Assembly (NCBI RefSeq): GCF_012927455.1
Contig: NZ_JABBPE010000008.1
Location: forward strand, 248,001-312,000
From: Polaromonas sp.
GTDB taxonomy: Bacteria > Pseudomonadota > Gammaproteobacteria > Burkholderiales > Burkholderiaceae_C
Length of the DNA stretch: 64,000 bases
Reading direction: 5' to 3'
Position numbers and translations under genes: made by a program. The notes beneath the pieces are model-generated. The model was given only the letters and a program-made list of their open reading frames with translations. It was not told the origin of the DNA and ran no database searches. How positions within the stretch are numbered: position 1 is the stretch's first letter; every line of letters starts with the position of its first letter. Positions 8,426 through 19,249 of this stretch are shown in pieces.

Positions 8426-8928
8426 TTTTTTTCTGTGGTCCCTGATGGCGGTGCAGTGCCTGATCCCGAACTGCCGTCCGCCGCCTTGCTGAACAAAAAC
8501 TGGCTGATCAGGTTTTCCAACACTACGGCCGACTGGGTCTGTTTGACCACGTCACCTGCGACAAGATTTTTCTCGTCGCCCCCTGCTTCCACGCCGATGT
8601 ATTGCTCACCGAGCAGGCCGCTGGTTAGTATCTTGAGCGAGCTGTCCTTGGGAAAAGCGTAACGGCTTTGCAGGGCCAGATGCACACTGGCCTGGTAGGA
8701 TTTATCGTCAAACGTAATACTTTCAACCCGTCCGACCACCACGCCGGCACTTTTAACGGCGGCCTGCGGCTTCAGGCCGCCAATATTGTCAAATTTGGCC
8801 GTGATCTGGTACGTGCTGTTGAAATTCAGGGTCAGCAGATTGGCGGACTTGAGCGCCAGGAACAGCAGGGCCGCGCCCCCTATCAGGACAAACAGACCCA
8901 CCCAGAAATCGTTTTTGGAGCGTTGCAT
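8422..8928 (-). CDS. mlaD: MCE-domain lipid-binding protein of the Mla complex
   Basis: MlaD forms a hexameric ring anchored to the inner membrane, with a hydrophobic pore for phospholipid. 168 aa. One N-terminal membrane helix (WVGLFVLIGGAALLFLAL, ~residues 9-27) is followed by one MCE domain: YQITAKFDNIGGLKPQAAVKSAGVVVGRV, then LLGEQYIGVEAGG. The short C-terminal helix FLFSKAADG is family-typical. It is translationally coupled to mlaA (4-bp overlap). About 107 bp separate it from mlaE with no gene in between. Confidence 0.95.
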   Translation of the reverse strand: MQRSKNDFWVGLFVLIGGAALLFLALKSANLLTLNFNSTYQITAKFDNIGGLKPQAAVKSAGVVVGRVESITFDDKSYQASVHLALQSRYAFPKDSSLKILTSGLLGEQYIGVEAGGDEKNLVAGDVVKQTQSAVVLENLISQFLFSKAADGSSGSGTAPPSGTTEKK

Positions 8929-9035
8929 TTTTTTCTTTCAATGACCGGGCCAGGCGTTGCGAGCAGGCCCACAAGGCACAAACACAGTCGAATCTAATTT
9001 TTGCATGGGTGGTTAAAACCGCAGAGTCGGTGGGC

Positions 9036-9830
9036 TTAAAGGCTGAACATCCATGCTGTCATCAAAAAGTCCAGCCCGAGCACCGCCAGCGAGGCCACCA
9101 CCACGGTGCGCGTGGTGGCGCGCGACACGCCCTCGGGCGTCGGTTGCGCTTCAAAGCCCTGGTGCAGGGCGACAAAGGTCACCGTCACGCCAAAGACAAA
9201 ACTTTTAATCACGCCATTGCCCACATCGCGCCAGACATCGACACCGGCCTGCATCTGGCTCCAGAAAGAACCCGCATCGACACCAATCATCAGCACGCCG
9301 ACGGCCCAGCCGCCCAGGATGCCGACGGCGCTGAAGACGGCGGCCAGCAGCGGCATGGCGATCACGCCACCCCAAAAGCGCGGCGCCAGGATTCGTCGTA
9401 TCGGATCGACCGCCATCATTTCCATAGCCGACAGTTGCTCGCCGGCCTTCATCAGGCCAATCTCGGCCGTCAGCGCCGTGCCCGCGCGGCCCGCAAACAG
9501 CAGCGCAGTCACCACCGGGCCCAACTCCCTGACCAGGCTGAGCGCCACCAGCAGGCCCAGCGCCTCCGAGGAGCCGTAGCGCTGCAGCGTGTAGTAGCCC
9601 TGCAGGCCCAGCACAAAACCGACAAACAGACCCGACACCGTGATGATGGCCAGGGAATAATTGCCAAGGAAAAAAATCTGGTCGCGCACCAGGCCAAAGC
9701 GGGCCAGCGCGGGGCCGCTCAGCGCCAGCAGGCGCGCCATCAGGCGGGCCGCCAGACCGAGTTCGGCCAGCGTGCCGCGCGTGGCAAAACCCAGATTGGA
9801 GAGAAGCACAACCGGGCTGTAGCGGCTCAT
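9036..9830 (-). CDS. mlaE: Mla ABC transporter permease
   Basis: Inner-membrane permease of the MlaFEDB phospholipid transporter. 264 aa with about five or six hydrophobic segments. Family signatures: [12 protein letters not shown] near the N-terminus, [61 protein letters not shown] (the MlaE/Trigalactosyldiacylglycerol-1 block) and [14 protein letters not shown]. It overlaps mlaF by 4 bp, so the two are translationally coupled. Confidence 0.95.
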   Translation of the reverse strand: MSRYSPVVLLSNLGFATRGTLAELGLAARLMARLLALSGPALARFGLVRDQIFFLGNYSLAIITVSGLFVGFVLGLQGYYTLQRYGSSEALGLLVALSLVRELGPVVTALLFAGRAGTALTAEIGLMKAGEQLSAMEMMAVDPIRRILAPRFWGGVIAMPLLAAVFSAVGILGGWAVGVLMIGVDAGSFWSQMQAGVDVWRDVGNGVIKSFVFGVTVTFVALHQGFEAQPTPEGVSRATTRTVVVASLAVLGLDFLMTAWMFSL

Positions 9831-10696
9831 GAACGCTTTCCTCTGGCGGCAGCAGCCGTGGCTTTTGCCAAAGCCGCCGGGTCGCCAAAATCGGCCGCGA
9901 CGTCGGGCCCCGGGTAATGAAATTTCACCGGCCCTTCGCTAAGCCCGTTGACAAACTGGTGCACCAGCGGGTCAGTGGAGTTTTTGACTTCATCGGGTGT
10001 GCCCTGCGCCGCAATCGCGCCATTGGCCAGGATGATGACTTTGTCGGCGATGCGAAAAGTGTCTTCCAGATCGTGCGAGACGACGATGCTGGTGATGCCC
10101 AGCGTGTCGTTGAGCTGGCGTATCAGCTGCGCCGCCGTGCCCAGCGAAATCGGGTCGAGGCCGGCAAACGGCTCGTCGTACATGATGAGATCCGGGTCCA
10201 GCGCAATCGCGCGCGCCAGCGCCACGCGCCTGGCCATGCCGCCAGAAATTTCGCTGGGCATGAGCTCGCGCGCGCCGCGCAATCCGACGGCGTTGAGCTT
10301 CATCAGCACGATGTCGCGGATCAGACTGGCCGGCAGCGCCGTATGTTCGCGCAGCGGAAACGCCACGTTGTCAAAGACGCTCAGATCGGTGAACAGCGCG
10401 CCAAACTGGAACAGCATGCCCATGCGCCGCCGCGCCTGATAGAGCTCGGGCTGCGCCAGCTGGCCGACGTTTTTGCCATCAAACAAGACCTCGCCACTGT
10501 TGGCTTTTTGTTGCCCGCCGATGAGGCGCAACACCGTGGTCTTGCCACCACCCGACGCGCCCATCAGCGCCGTGACCTTGCCTCGAGGCACCGACAGCGT
10601 GACGCGATTGAGAATGACGCGATCACCGGCCGAACCCGGGTAAGAAAAGGTCACATCCTTGAATTCAACCAGCGGGGAAGCGGACATATCGGCCAT
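9827..10696 (-). CDS. mlaF: Mla ABC transporter ATP-binding protein
   Basis: ATPase driving inter-membrane phospholipid transport with MlaE, MlaD and MlaB. 289 aa. Walker [13 protein letters not shown] near residue 48, Q-loop LFQFGALF, signature [14 protein letters not shown] near 150, Walker [14 protein letters not shown] near 172, switch His in VVSHDLEDT. It is the first gene of the operon; a start at codon 4 (MSASPLV) is also possible. The C-terminal ~25 residues are Ala-rich and not conserved. Confidence 0.95.
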   Translation of the reverse strand: MADMSASPLVEFKDVTFSYPGSAGDRVILNRVTLSVPRGKVTALMGASGGGKTTVLRLIGGQQKANSGEVLFDGKNVGQLAQPELYQARRRMGMLFQFGALFTDLSVFDNVAFPLREHTALPASLIRDIVLMKLNAVGLRGARELMPSEISGGMARRVALARAIALDPDLIMYDEPFAGLDPISLGTAAQLIRQLNDTLGITSIVVSHDLEDTFRIADKVIILANGAIAAQGTPDEVKNSTDPLVHQFVNGLSEGPVKFHYPGPDVAADFGDPAALAKATAAAARGKRS

Positions 10697-10862
10697 GGTG
10701 AAGGAAAAAGCGCAACGAGTGCGCCAGCGGGGCTAGGGAAAGCCCTTGATGATACGGGTTTTGGCCTGATTTCGTCCGCGCTCGGCCGCTAAAAGAAACG
10801 CCTGGGGCCCGGTGGTGCAACGACCGCAGGCTCGGTCCGCCGCTCCATTTTTTACATCAAAA

Positions 10863-10912
10863 GTGTCTCTAGCCCAATAGATACGGGCTCAAGCAGCTAT
10901 TATTTCAATAGC
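10863..10912 (-). repeat. R1 mini-repeat copy 2
   Basis: Minus strand: GCTATTGAAATAATAGCT, then 26 nt ending GGGCTAG. It lies in the 247-bp gap between gltD and mlaF. The remainder of that gap should hold the mla promoter, but I could not pick a convincing one by eye. Confidence 0.7.
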
Positions 10913-10943
10913 AACCGGCCTTGTAATGGTGGCGCGCGAGGCC

Positions 10944-12410
10944 CTAGCGCGGCAAGTCGCTGTAGCCCATCAGGAATTCATCGACAGCGCGCGCGGCCTG
11001 GCGGCCCTCGCGAATCGCCCACACCACCAGGCTCTGGCCGCGCCGGATATCGCCCGCGGCAAAAACTTTTGCCACGCTGGTGGCATAGCCGCCGGTGAAG
11101 TCGGTGCTGGCCTTGGCGTTGCCCCGGTTGTCTTTCTCGACGCCAAAGGCTTCCAGCACCGAGGCGACCGGTGAGACAAAGCCCATGGCCAGCAACACCA
11201 GGTCGGCCTTGAGGGTTTCTTCCGAGCCCGGCACTTCGGCCATCTTGCCGTCTTTCCATTCGACCCGAACGGTGATCAAGCCAGTCACCTTGCCTTTTTC
11301 GCCCAGCAGCGCCTTGGTCGAAATGGCGAACTCACGCTCGCAGCCTTCCAGGTGGGAGGAAGAGGTGCGCAGCTTGATCGGCCAGTAAGGCCAGGTCATG
11401 GGGCGGTTTTCTACCTCGGGCGGCTCGGGCATCAGTTCAAACTGGGTCACGCTGGCGGCGCCGTGGCGGTTGCTGGTGCCGACGCAGTCAGAGCCGGTGT
11501 CGCCGCCGCCAATCACGATAACGTGCTTACCGGATGCAGACAGCTGGGCTTTCACCTTGTCGCCGGCATTGACCTTGTTTTGCTGGGGCAAGAATTCCAT
11601 CGCAAAATGCACGCCGTCGAGTTCGCGGCCCGGCACCGGCAAATCGCGCGACTGCTCGGCGCCACCGGTCAGCATCACGGCGTCAAAGTCTTTTTGCAAC
11701 TGCTCGGCCGAAATCGTCTCCTTGGCCCAGTTGGTCACCCTGGAGCCTTTGGGCAGGCTGCCGATCATCACGCCGGTGCGCAAGCTCACGCCCTCGGCCT
11801 GCATCTGCTCAACGCGGCGGTCGATATGGATTTTTTCCATCTTGAAGTCGGGAATGCCGTAGCGCAGCAGGCCGCCTATGCGGTCGTTTTTCTCGAACAG
11901 CGTCACGTCATGGCCGGCGCGCGCCAATTGCTGCGCGGCGGCCATGCCGGCCGGGCCGGAGCCCACCACCGCAACTTTTTTGCCGGTTTTGTGCTTGGGC
12001 AACTGCGGCTTGACCCAGCCTTCGGCCCAGGCGCGGTCGATGATGGCGTGCTCGATCGACTTGATGCCGACCGCGTCGTCATTCACATTGAGCGTGCAGG
12101 CGGCCTCGCACGGCGCGGGGCAGATGCGGCCGGTGAATTCCGGGAAGTTGTTGGTGCTGTGCAGCGTATCAATCGCGTTTTTCCAGTCGGCACGAAACAC
12201 CATGTCATTGAAATCGGGAATGATGTTGTTGACCGGGCAGCCGCTGGTGCAAAACGGTATGCCGCAGTCCATGCAGCGTGCCGCCTGCTGGCCGGCCTGC
12301 TTGTCGTTCAGGCCAATGACAAACTCTTTGTAATTTTTCAGACGCTCGCCGACGGGCTTGTAGCCCTCTTCGATGCGCTCGTAGTCCAAGAAGCCGGTGA
12401 TTTTTCCCAT
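10944..12410 (-). CDS. gltD: Glutamate synthase (NADPH) small subunit
   Basis: Supplies electrons from NADPH via FAD and 4Fe-4S clusters to the large subunit, which makes two glutamates from glutamine and 2-oxoglutarate. 488 aa from [13 protein letters not shown] at 12410; an ATG 21 bp upstream adds seven non-conserved residues. Cys clusters [17 protein letters not shown] and [12 protein letters not shown] bind 4Fe-4S. FAD-binding [12 protein letters not shown] is near residue 145 and the NADPH-binding [11 protein letters not shown] follows. The C-terminal [24 protein letters not shown] closes the FAD site. About 98 bp lie between it and gltB; this gap holds R1 copy 3. Confidence 0.96.
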   Translation of the reverse strand: MGKITGFLDYERIEEGYKPVGERLKNYKEFVIGLNDKQAGQQAARCMDCGIPFCTSGCPVNNIIPDFNDMVFRADWKNAIDTLHSTNNFPEFTGRICPAPCEAACTLNVNDDAVGIKSIEHAIIDRAWAEGWVKPQLPKHKTGKKVAVVGSGPAGMAAAQQLARAGHDVTLFEKNDRIGGLLRYGIPDFKMEKIHIDRRVEQMQAEGVSLRTGVMIGSLPKGSRVTNWAKETISAEQLQKDFDAVMLTGGAEQSRDLPVPGRELDGVHFAMEFLPQQNKVNAGDKVKAQLSASGKHVIVIGGGDTGSDCVGTSNRHGAASVTQFELMPEPPEVENRPMTWPYWPIKLRTSSSHLEGCEREFAISTKALLGEKGKVTGLITVRVEWKDGKMAEVPGSEETLKADLVLLAMGFVSPVASVLEAFGVEKDNRGNAKASTDFTGGYATSVAKVFAAGDIRRGQSLVVWAIREGRQAARAVDEFLMGYSDLPR

Positions 12411-12444
12411 GATGAGTCCTGTGCGGTTCAATATAAGCGTTTTA

Positions 12445-12493
12445 TGCCGCTAGCCCTTTACTGGCGGGCGCAAGCAGCTATTAATACAATAGC
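12445..12493 (-). repeat. R1 mini-repeat copy 3
   Basis: Minus strand: GCTATTGTATTAATAGCT, then GCTTGCGCCCGCC and a GGGCTAG box at the 26-nt spacing. It fills the gltB-gltD intergenic gap. Confidence 0.75.
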
Positions 12494-12508
12494 AAATGAG
12501 GCGCTTTC

Positions 12509-15500
12509 CTACTTGGCCGGCACCACTTCCTGGGCTTCCTGGTTGGTGGCCGCCTGCCCGCGCGTGGTCTCGGTGGCCGCTTCCAGGCGGCGCTCCCGGC
12601 GCTCAAGCAGCGCGCGCTTGTACTCATTGGGGAACACCTTGACAAACTTCAGGCGCGACTCGGACCAGCTATCAAGCAGTTCGCGCGCCCGCTTGCTGCC
12701 GGTCCAGCGGTTGTGGTCCTGCAGCAGGCGCTTGAGCAGTTGCTCGTCGCTTTCGCCGGCATGCCAGTCGGCCCGGTCATGGGTGCGCTGGTCAGCCGTG
12801 CTGACCACCCGGTCCATGGACACCATGGAGGTGTTGCAGCGCGTCGAAAATTTTCCGTCTTCGTCGTACACATAGGCCACGCCGCCGCTCATGCCGGCGG
12901 CAAAGTTGCGGCCGGTCTTGCCCAGCACGACGACGGTGCCGCCCGTCATGTATTCGCAGCCATGGTCGCCGGTGCCCTCGACGACCGCCGTCGCGCCCGA
13001 CAGGCGCACGGCAAATCGCTCGCCGGCCACGCCGCTGAAAAAGGCCTCACCGGAGGTCGCGCCATACAGCACGGTGTTGCCGACGATGGTGTTCTTGACC
13101 GCCTCACCGCGGAATTCAATGCTGGGGCGCACCACGATGCGGCCGCCCGACAGGCCCTTGCCGGTGTAGTCGTTGGCGTCGCCAATCAAATACAGCGTGA
13201 TGCCCTTGGCCAGAAAGGCGCCAAAGGACTGGCCGCCGGTGCCTTCAAGCTGGATGCGCAGCGTGTCGTCGGGCAGGCCTTCCGGGCGCAGCCGCGTCAG
13301 CTCGCCCGACAGCATCGCGCCTACAGTGCGGTTGACGTTGCGCGTGACCTCAATGAACTGGACTTTTTCGCCCTTGTCGAGGGCGGCCCTGGATTTTTCA
13401 ATCAGCCGCACATCTAGCGCTTTTTCCAGCCCGTGGTCCTGCTCCATCACATGCAGGCGCGGCACATCGGCCGGCACATTGGGCTGGTAGAACAGCCGGC
13501 TGAAGTCCAGGCCACCGGCCTTCCAGTGGGCGATGCCTTTTTGCGTGTCAAGCAAATCGGCGCGGCCAATCAGTTCGTCAAATGTGCGCACGCCGAGTTG
13601 TGCCATCAGCTGGCGCGCCTCTTCGGCGACAAAAAAGAAATAGTTGACGACATGCTCGGGCTTGCCGCTGAATTTCTTGCGCAGCACCGGGTCTTGCGTC
13701 GCCACGCCGACCGGGCAGGTGTTGAGGTGGCATTTGCGCATCATGATGCAGCCTTCGACCACCAGCGGCGCGGTGGCAAAGCCGAATTCGTCAGCGCCCA
13801 GCAGGCCGCCGATTACCACGTCGCGGCCAGTCTTCATCTGGCCATCGGCCTGCACGCGAATCCGGCCCCTGAGCCGATTCAGTACCAGCGTCTGCTGGGT
13901 TTCGGCCAGGCCGATTTCCCAGGGCGAGCCGGCATGTTTGATGGACGACCACGGCGAGGCGCCGGTGCCGCCGTCATGGCCGGCAATCACCACATGGTCG
14001 GACTTGGCCTTGGCCACGCCCGCGGCAATCGTGCCGACGCCGACCTCACTGACCAGCTTGACGCTGATACTGGCGCGCGGATTGACGTTTTTCAGGTCGT
14101 GAATCAGTTGCGCCAGATCTTCGATCGAGTAAATATCGTGGTGCGGCGGCGGCGAAATCAGTCCCACGCCGGGCACCGAATAACGCAGCTGGCCGATGTA
14201 CTCGCTGACCTTGCCGCCTGGCAGCTGACCGCCCTCGCCCGGCTTGGCGCCCTGCGCCATCTTGATCTGGATCTGGTCTGCCGACACCAGGTATTCGGCG
14301 GTGACGCCGAAACGCCCGGAAGCCACCTGCTTGATGCGCGAGCGCAGCGAATCGCCATCTTGCAGCGGCAAATCGACCTCAACGACCTTTTCGCCGATCA
14401 CGCTTTTCAGCGTTTCACCCTTTCGGATCGGGATGCCCTTGAGCTCCTGGCGGTAACGCGCCGGGTCTTCACCGCCCTCGCCGGTGTTGCTCTTGCCGCC
14501 TATGCGGTTCATTGCGACGGCCAGCGTGGCGTGCGCCTCGGTACTGATGGAGCCGAGCGACATGGCGCCGGTGACAAAGCGCTTGACGATTTCCTTGGCC
14601 GGCTCGACTTCATCAATCGGAATGGCTTTGCTGGGGTCGATCTTGAACTCGAACAGGCCGCGCAGCGTCATGTGGCGGCGGTTCTGGTCGTTGATCAGCT
14701 GGGCGTACTCTTTGTAGGTGTTCCAGTTGTTGGACCGCGTCGCATGCTGCAGCTTGGCAATCGCATCGGGCGTCCACATGTGCTCTTCGCCGCGCGCGCG
14801 CCAGGCGTATTCACCCCCGGTGTCCAGCATGCTGGCCAGCACCGGGTCGTCGCTGAAGGCAGCGCGGTGCATGCGCAAGGCTTCTTCGGCAATCTCGAAG
14901 ACGCCCATGCCGCCCACCTGGCTGGCCGTTCCGGTAAAAAACTTGTCCACGGTGTCGCGGTTCAGGCCAATCGCCTCGAACAGCTGGGCGCCGCAGTAGC
15001 TCATGTAAGTTGACACGCCCATCTTGGACATGATCTTGGACAGACCCTTGCCGACGGCCTTGGTGTAGTTGTACACCGCCTTCTCATGGCTCAGGTCGCC
15101 CGGCAGGCCGGTGAATAGCTCGGCCAGCGTCTCCATGGCAAGGTAAGGGTGCACCGCCTCGGCGCCGTAACCTGCCAGCACGGCAAAGTGATGCACTTCC
15201 CGGGCCGAACCAGTCTCGACCACCAGTCCGGCGGTGGTGCGCAAGCCCTCTTTGACCAGGTGCTGGTGAATCGCCGACAGCGCCAGCACGGCAGGAATCG
15301 CGACCTGCGTGGCGTTCATGGCGCGGTCGCTCAGGATCAGGATGTTCTTGCCGCCATGGATGGCATCGACCGCTTCGGCGCACAGCGAAGCCAGCTTGGC
15401 CTCGACCCCAGCGCGACCCCAGGCCAGTGGGTAGGTGATGTCCAGCGTGTAACTCTTGAACTTACCCTGAGTGTGCGCTTCGATGTCGCGCAGCTTTTGC

Positions 15501-17290
15501 ATGTTGGCGCTGTCGAGCACCGGCTGGCTGACTTCCAGCCGCATCGGCGGGTTGACCTGGTTGATGTCGAGCAGATTCGGCTTGGGGCCGATGAAAGACA
15601 CCAGCGACATCACGATGGCTTCGCGAATCGGATCGATGGGGGGGTTGGTGACCTGCGCGAACAGCTGCTTGAAGTAGTTGTACAGCGGCTTGTTCTTGTC
15701 GGACAGGACGGCCAGCGGACTGTCGTTGCCCATGGAGCCGGTGGCTTCCTCGCCATTGGTGGCCATGGGCGACATCAAGAATTTGATGTCTTCCTGGGTG
15801 TAGCCAAAGGCCTGCTGTCTGTCTAGCAGCGGAATCTGCGGCGCGGCCGGGGTAGTGTCCAGCGCGGATGCGGTCGGTGTCTTGCCCGCCAGATCGTCGA
15901 GCCGGATGCGCAGGTTTTCAATCCACTGTTTGTAGGGCTTGCTGTTGGCCAGCGTCGCCTTGATCTCTTCGTCATCCACCATGCGGCCCTGCTCCAGATC
16001 GATCAGGAACATCTTGCCGGGCTGCAGCCGCCACTTGCGCACGATCTTGTGTTCAGGAATCGGCAACACGCCCGACTCGGACGCCATGATGACCAGGTCG
16101 TCGTCTGTCACGCAGTAGCGTGAAGGCCGCAGGCCGTTGCGGTCCAGCGTGGCGCCAATCTGGCGGCCGTCGGTGAAGACGATGGAGGCCGGACCGTCCC
16201 ACGGCTCCAGCATGGCGGCGTGGTACTCATAAAACGCCTTGCGCCGCTCGTCCATGGTGGTGTGCTGCTCCCACGGCTCGGGGATCATCATCATGACGGC
16301 CTGGCTGATCGGGTAGCCGGCCATGGTCAGCAACTCCAGGCAGTTGTCGAAAGTCGCGGTATCGGACTGGCTGGCGAAGCTGATCGGATAGAGCTTTTGC
16401 AGATCGGCGCCCAGCACTGGCGAGGACATCACGCCTTCGCGGGCCTTCATCCAGTTGTAGTTGCCCTTGACAGTATTGATCTCGCCGTTGTGCGCGACAT
16501 AGCGGTAAGGGTGCGCCAGCGGCCACTCGGGAAAGGTATTGGTTGAAAAGCGCTGATGTACCAGCCCGAGGGCCGAAACGCAGCGTTCATCTTTCAAATC
16601 CAGGTAGTAAGTGCCCACCTGATCGGCCAGCAACAGGCCTTTGTAGACCACCGTGCGGCTGGACATGCTGGGCACGTAATATTCCTTGCTGTGCGTCAGC
16701 TTGAGGCGCTGAATGGCGGCGCTGGCGGTTTTGCGGATCACATAGAGCTTGCGTTCCAGCGCGTCCTGCACGATCACGTCATTGCCGCGGCCGATGAAAA
16801 TCTGGCGCAGTATGGGTTCTTTTTCGCGCACGGTGGGCGACATCGGCATGTCACGGTTCACCGGCACATCGCGCCAGCCCAGCAGCACTTGGCCTTCGGC
16901 CTTGACAGCGCGCTCCAGCGCCTGTTCGCAGGCCAGCCGCGAGGCATGCTCTTTGGGCAAAAACACCATACCTACGCCGTATTCGCCGGGCGGCGGCAGA
17001 TCAACGCCACGGCTGCCGGAAGGCCCAATCCCGTTCTCGGCCATTTCTTCGCGGTACAGCGCATCGGGCAGCTGAATCAGGATGCCGGCACCGTCGCCCA
17101 TCAGCTTGTCGGCACCGACGGCGCCCCGGTGATCAAGGTTCTCAAGAATTTTCAGACCCTGCTGGACGATGGCGTGGCTCTTGTGGCCCTTGATGTGCGC
17201 TACAAAGCCAACACCGCAGGCGTCGTGCTCGTTGCCCCCCGCGTACAAACCGTTTTCTTCAAAATGCTTGATCTCAGCAGCCGTGGTCAT
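12509..17290 (-). CDS. gltB: Glutamate synthase (NADPH) large subunit
   Basis: Glutaminase plus FMN/3Fe-4S synthase subunit of GOGAT, central to ammonia assimilation. 1593 aa, slightly longer than the E. coli protein. Precursor residues 1-24 precede Cys25 in DACGVGF; family members are cleaved there to free the catalytic Cys of the class-II amidotransferase domain (to about 430). The central domain follows, then the FMN domain with [22 protein letters not shown] and the 3Fe-4S ligands in [18 protein letters not shown], and a C-terminal GXGXG beta-helix ([26 protein letters not shown]). ATG 17290 has an AAGGACTTGCC ribosome site. Confidence 0.97.
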   Translation of the reverse strand: MTTAAEIKHFEENGLYAGGNEHDACGVGFVAHIKGHKSHAIVQQGLKILENLDHRGAVGADKLMGDGAGILIQLPDALYREEMAENGIGPSGSRGVDLPPPGEYGVGMVFLPKEHASRLACEQALERAVKAEGQVLLGWRDVPVNRDMPMSPTVREKEPILRQIFIGRGNDVIVQDALERKLYVIRKTASAAIQRLKLTHSKEYYVPSMSSRTVVYKGLLLADQVGTYYLDLKDERCVSALGLVHQRFSTNTFPEWPLAHPYRYVAHNGEINTVKGNYNWMKAREGVMSSPVLGADLQKLYPISFASQSDTATFDNCLELLTMAGYPISQAVMMMIPEPWEQHTTMDERRKAFYEYHAAMLEPWDGPASIVFTDGRQIGATLDRNGLRPSRYCVTDDDLVIMASESGVLPIPEHKIVRKWRLQPGKMFLIDLEQGRMVDDEEIKATLANSKPYKQWIENLRIRLDDLAGKTPTASALDTTPAAPQIPLLDRQQAFGYTQEDIKFLMSPMATNGEEATGSMGNDSPLAVLSDKNKPLYNYFKQLFAQVTNPPIDPIREAIVMSLVSFIGPKPNLLDINQVNPPMRLEVSQPVLDSANMQKLRDIEAHTQGKFKSYTLDITYPLAWGRAGVEAKLASLCAEAVDAIHGGKNILILSDRAMNATQVAIPAVLALSAIHQHLVKEGLRTTAGLVVETGSAREVHHFAVLAGYGAEAVHPYLAMETLAELFTGLPGDLSHEKAVYNYTKAVGKGLSKIMSKMGVSTYMSYCGAQLFEAIGLNRDTVDKFFTGTASQVGGMGVFEIAEEALRMHRAAFSDDPVLASMLDTGGEYAWRARGEEHMWTPDAIAKLQHATRSNNWNTYKEYAQLINDQNRRHMTLRGLFEFKIDPSKAIPIDEVEPAKEIVKRFVTGAMSLGSISTEAHATLAVAMNRIGGKSNTGEGGEDPARYRQELKGIPIRKGETLKSVIGEKVVEVDLPLQDGDSLRSRIKQVASGRFGVTAEYLVSADQIQIKMAQGAKPGEGGQLPGGKVSEYIGQLRYSVPGVGLISPPPHHDIYSIEDLAQLIHDLKNVNPRASISVKLVSEVGVGTIAAGVAKAKSDHVVIAGHDGGTGASPWSSIKHAGSPWEIGLAETQQTLVLNRLRGRIRVQADGQMKTGRDVVIGGLLGADEFGFATAPLVVEGCIMMRKCHLNTCPVGVATQDPVLRKKFSGKPEHVVNYFFFVAEEARQLMAQLGVRTFDELIGRADLLDTQKGIAHWKAGGLDFSRLFYQPNVPADVPRLHVMEQDHGLEKALDVRLIEKSRAALDKGEKVQFIEVTRNVNRTVGAMLSGELTRLRPEGLPDDTLRIQLEGTGGQSFGAFLAKGITLYLIGDANDYTGKGLSGGRIVVRPSIEFRGEAVKNTIVGNTVLYGATSGEAFFSGVAGERFAVRLSGATAVVEGTGDHGCEYMTGGTVVVLGKTGRNFAAGMSGGVAYVYDEDGKFSTRCNTSMVSMDRVVSTADQRTHDRADWHAGESDEQLLKRLLQDHNRWTGSKRARELLDSWSESRLKFVKVFPNEYKRALLERRERRLEAATETTRGQAATNQEAQEVVPAK

Positions 17291-17376
17291 GGCAAGTCCT
17301 TGTCAGTAGCGAAACAAAAGCAGCCAATCGGCGCAGCCCATGTCCACCAGGGTTGGTTCTAAATTTTCAGAAAGTA

Positions 17377-17406
17377 AGCATAAGGCAGGACTTGCTCTCT
17401 TGCCAA
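17377..17406 (-). promoter_or_regulatory. gltBp: Possible sigma-70 promoter of gltBD
   Basis: On the minus strand TTGGCA is followed after 18 bp by TATGCT, about 87 bp upstream of the gltB start. Base matches are fair rather than perfect. It lies outside the inverted ends of the RAYT element. Confidence 0.35.
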
Positions 17407-17480
17407 GCTAATTAATAGGGGTCAGATTCCAATTTATTTCCAATAAAATTGGTAACCTTTAAATTGGGGACATATAAAAT

Positions 17481-17520
17481 TTGATAGCTGCTCAGGCATT
17501 ATTTATTTGAGCTAGCGGCA
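17481..17520 (+). repeat. R1 mini-repeat copy 4 (partial, AT-rich variant)
   Basis: ATAGCTGCTCAGGC, then GAGCTAG at exactly the 26-nt spacing of the family. The left arm is degenerate. It lies just downstream of the transposase stop, inside the mobile element. Confidence 0.5.
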
Positions 17521-17523
17521 GTT

Positions 17524-18222
17524 TCAAGCCTCTTTTAACGCACTGATGGGGCGCCCAGCCTTGGTTTTTTTGACCCGGCGCTCGGTGCGTTTCTGCAAAT
17601 TTGCGACAAAACTTTCACTCCCCAGCGCCCAGCCGCTCAGGGCGGACCGTGTCAGCGCTTCTTGCTGTTCCGGCGGGATGCCCGCGCTCACGAGGTCGGC
17701 GTAAGCCGCCTCGCGCGCAAATGGCGTGTTGCCCAGGGTCCAGAACAAGGGGTGCGGCGTGACCATTTTGTCGGTCCGCAGGCCGACATAGTGCGCGTGA
17801 CTTGACCAGGGGTAGTCTCTGGCGCTGTTGACCAGGCCGGCGCGTACCGGATTGAGATCGATATAGGCCATGCAGGCCAGCAGATAGCGCTCGACTTCAA
17901 TCAGGGTCGAGCGGTAACGCCCCTCCCACAGCGTGCCTGATCGTCCCTGGCTGTCATTGAAATAGCGCACATAGCGACGGCCGACCGCCTGCATCATCTG
18001 CGGCAAGCCATCGGCGCTGGTGGGCGTGGCAAGCAAGTGAAAATGATTGCTCATCAGCACGTAGGCATGCAGCGCCACGCCGAATTTGTGCGCGTTTTCC
18101 TCCAGCAGCGCCAGCAGCATCAGGTAGTCGGCAGCCGACGAAAAAATCGCCTGCCGGTTATTGCCGCGCTGGATGATGTGATGCGGATAGCCGGGAACGG
18201 TAAGCCGGGGAAGACGCGCCAT
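17524..18222 (-). CDS. REP-associated tyrosine transposase (Y1/IS200-like family)
   Basis: Single-strand DNA transposase of the HUH/Y1 superfamily, 232 aa from MARLPRLTV. Seen: GYPHHIIQRGNNRQAIF at the N-terminus, the metal-binding HUH motif in MSNHFHLLATP (~residues 57-67), and a Tyr-rich helix RRYVRYFN that carries the candidate nucleophile. LWEGRYRSTLIE and YIDLNPVRAGLV are the RAYT-clade block. A C-terminal Arg/Lys-rich tail follows. In this family the enzyme acts on short palindromic repeats and is usually present once per genome, not as a proliferating IS. The frame is intact. Confidence 0.88.
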   Translation of the reverse strand: MARLPRLTVPGYPHHIIQRGNNRQAIFSSAADYLMLLALLEENAHKFGVALHAYVLMSNHFHLLATPTSADGLPQMMQAVGRRYVRYFNDSQGRSGTLWEGRYRSTLIEVERYLLACMAYIDLNPVRAGLVNSARDYPWSSHAHYVGLRTDKMVTPHPLFWTLGNTPFAREAAYADLVSAGIPPEQQEALTRSALSGWALGSESFVANLQKRTERRVKKTKAGRPISALKEA

Positions 18223-18353
18223 GAACTGCAATGCCGGAAGTTTGCGTCATGATAATTGGAACCTGACCCTCAACAATCCTCAACAGCATGCCAGACGGAC
18301 TGGCGCGCGGCGCAGACCCACCAGGTTTCACCGGCAGGTCCACTCCAATCGCT

Positions 18354-19022
18354 TTAGAAGCGGTACGAGGCGCCGACCCGCAGCACGGGGTAAGTTTTGT
18401 AGCTGCTGACCTCGTCGTTAAGCTTCGTTTTTTCCACGGCAATGTCGCGCGCCAACTGGGTGCAGATGGCGACGGTCGCTTGACAGCCGCTATTCGTCAG
18501 GCTGGTGCGGGGACTGCCCTGAAACATGACGCCGAGGTCGGCCGAGAAGCCCCATCCCTTGTTTGCCACGGCATTGCCCCAGCCTATGCCCAGATACGGT
18601 GCAATCTTCTTGAAGTCGACCGAGCCGTTGATGGAGCCGGCTTGAGCGGCGCTGTAGGTGGTTCCGTTCACTACATACTGAGTGCCGCTTTTGGCCTTCA
18701 TATTGACATCGACCTTGTTGCCGTTGTAGACCAGGCCGCCCGTCATGCGAAAGCCGTTGTCCATAGGGAAATAGTCGGCCAGCACATCGAAGGTGCGCAG
18801 CTTCATTTTGAAGTTGTAGTCAGCCTCGGAGGTGCTGCCTGTGTCGTCGTAGTTCAGGTAGCCAAAGCCCACGCGTGCGTTCAATTTGGGCTGGAGGGGG
18901 ACGCTGACATGCAGGCCAAGGCCGGTGGTTCCAGCGGTCGCCGAAAGACCTATATCGGCTGCGTTTGCGGCTGCGCAGGAGAGGCCTGCAATTAGAGCCA
19001 AGGCCAAGTAGTTTGTTTTCAT
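18354..19022 (-). CDS. Small outer-membrane beta-barrel protein, function unknown
   Basis: 222 aa from the MKTNYLALAL start (an ATG 12 codons upstream lacks a signal-like context). Signal peptide to about residue 22 (LIAGLSCAAANA-A). The mature part is a run of alternating short beta-strands rich in Gly and aromatics (GLGLHVSVPL, ARVGFGYLNYD, FDVLADYFPMDNGFRMTGGLVYNG, PYLGIGWGNA, WGFSADLGVMFQG) and ends ...VGASYRF, the C-terminal Phe signature read by the BAM complex. Family: outer-membrane protein beta-barrel/OmpW-like. The ligand is unknown. It stands alone between the RAYT element and the histidine kinase. The 18271-18353 gap downstream holds no gene. Confidence 0.75.
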   Translation of the reverse strand: MKTNYLALALIAGLSCAAANAADIGLSATAGTTGLGLHVSVPLQPKLNARVGFGYLNYDDTGSTSEADYNFKMKLRTFDVLADYFPMDNGFRMTGGLVYNGNKVDVNMKAKSGTQYVVNGTTYSAAQAGSINGSVDFKKIAPYLGIGWGNAVANKGWGFSADLGVMFQGSPRTSLTNSGCQATVAICTQLARDIAVEKTKLNDEVSSYKTYPVLRVGASYRF

Positions 19023-19249
19023 GTTTTGTTTCTGAAATAAATGGGATTCTTGAGTCAAGACAGTGCTTCACCCAGACTAAGTTGCACCTGCAGCAGCCAA
19101 AGAAAGCCAGTCCTGCCAATGCCGTAGTGAGGCATTGTGATTGGGCAATCGCACCCACGAACGAGCCAAGAAACGGCTCTTTTGGCCGCTCTTCAACGCC
19201 CGTACACGCCGCAATTGAGGTACCTGGGGGTGCCCAACGCGGCCGCGTC

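Larger units (their letters stand above)
17418..18270 (-). mobile_element. RAYT element with imperfect inverted ends
   Basis: The transposase gene is bounded on the left by GGGGTCAGATTCCAATT (17418-17434) and on the right by AATTGGAACCTGACCCT (18254-18270). These are inverted copies matching at 15 of 17 bases. Near the left end CCAATTT and AAATTGG can also pair as a hairpin. The outline fits a single-copy Y1-transposase unit of about 853 bp with terminal recognition sequences rather than a classic IS with target duplications. Confidence 0.6.

Noticed and set aside
11352-12875. 507-codon plus-strand open frame across gltD and gltB
   Set aside because: Crosses two real genes in antisense and has no recognisable family text.
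13433-15013. 526-codon plus-strand open frame inside gltB
   Set aside because: Antisense to conserved FMN and central domains of gltB.
19145-19185. Hairpins near GAGCC/GGCTC followed by TTTT as a terminator
   Set aside because: The T-run is on the plus strand, but the flanking genes are both on the minus strand.
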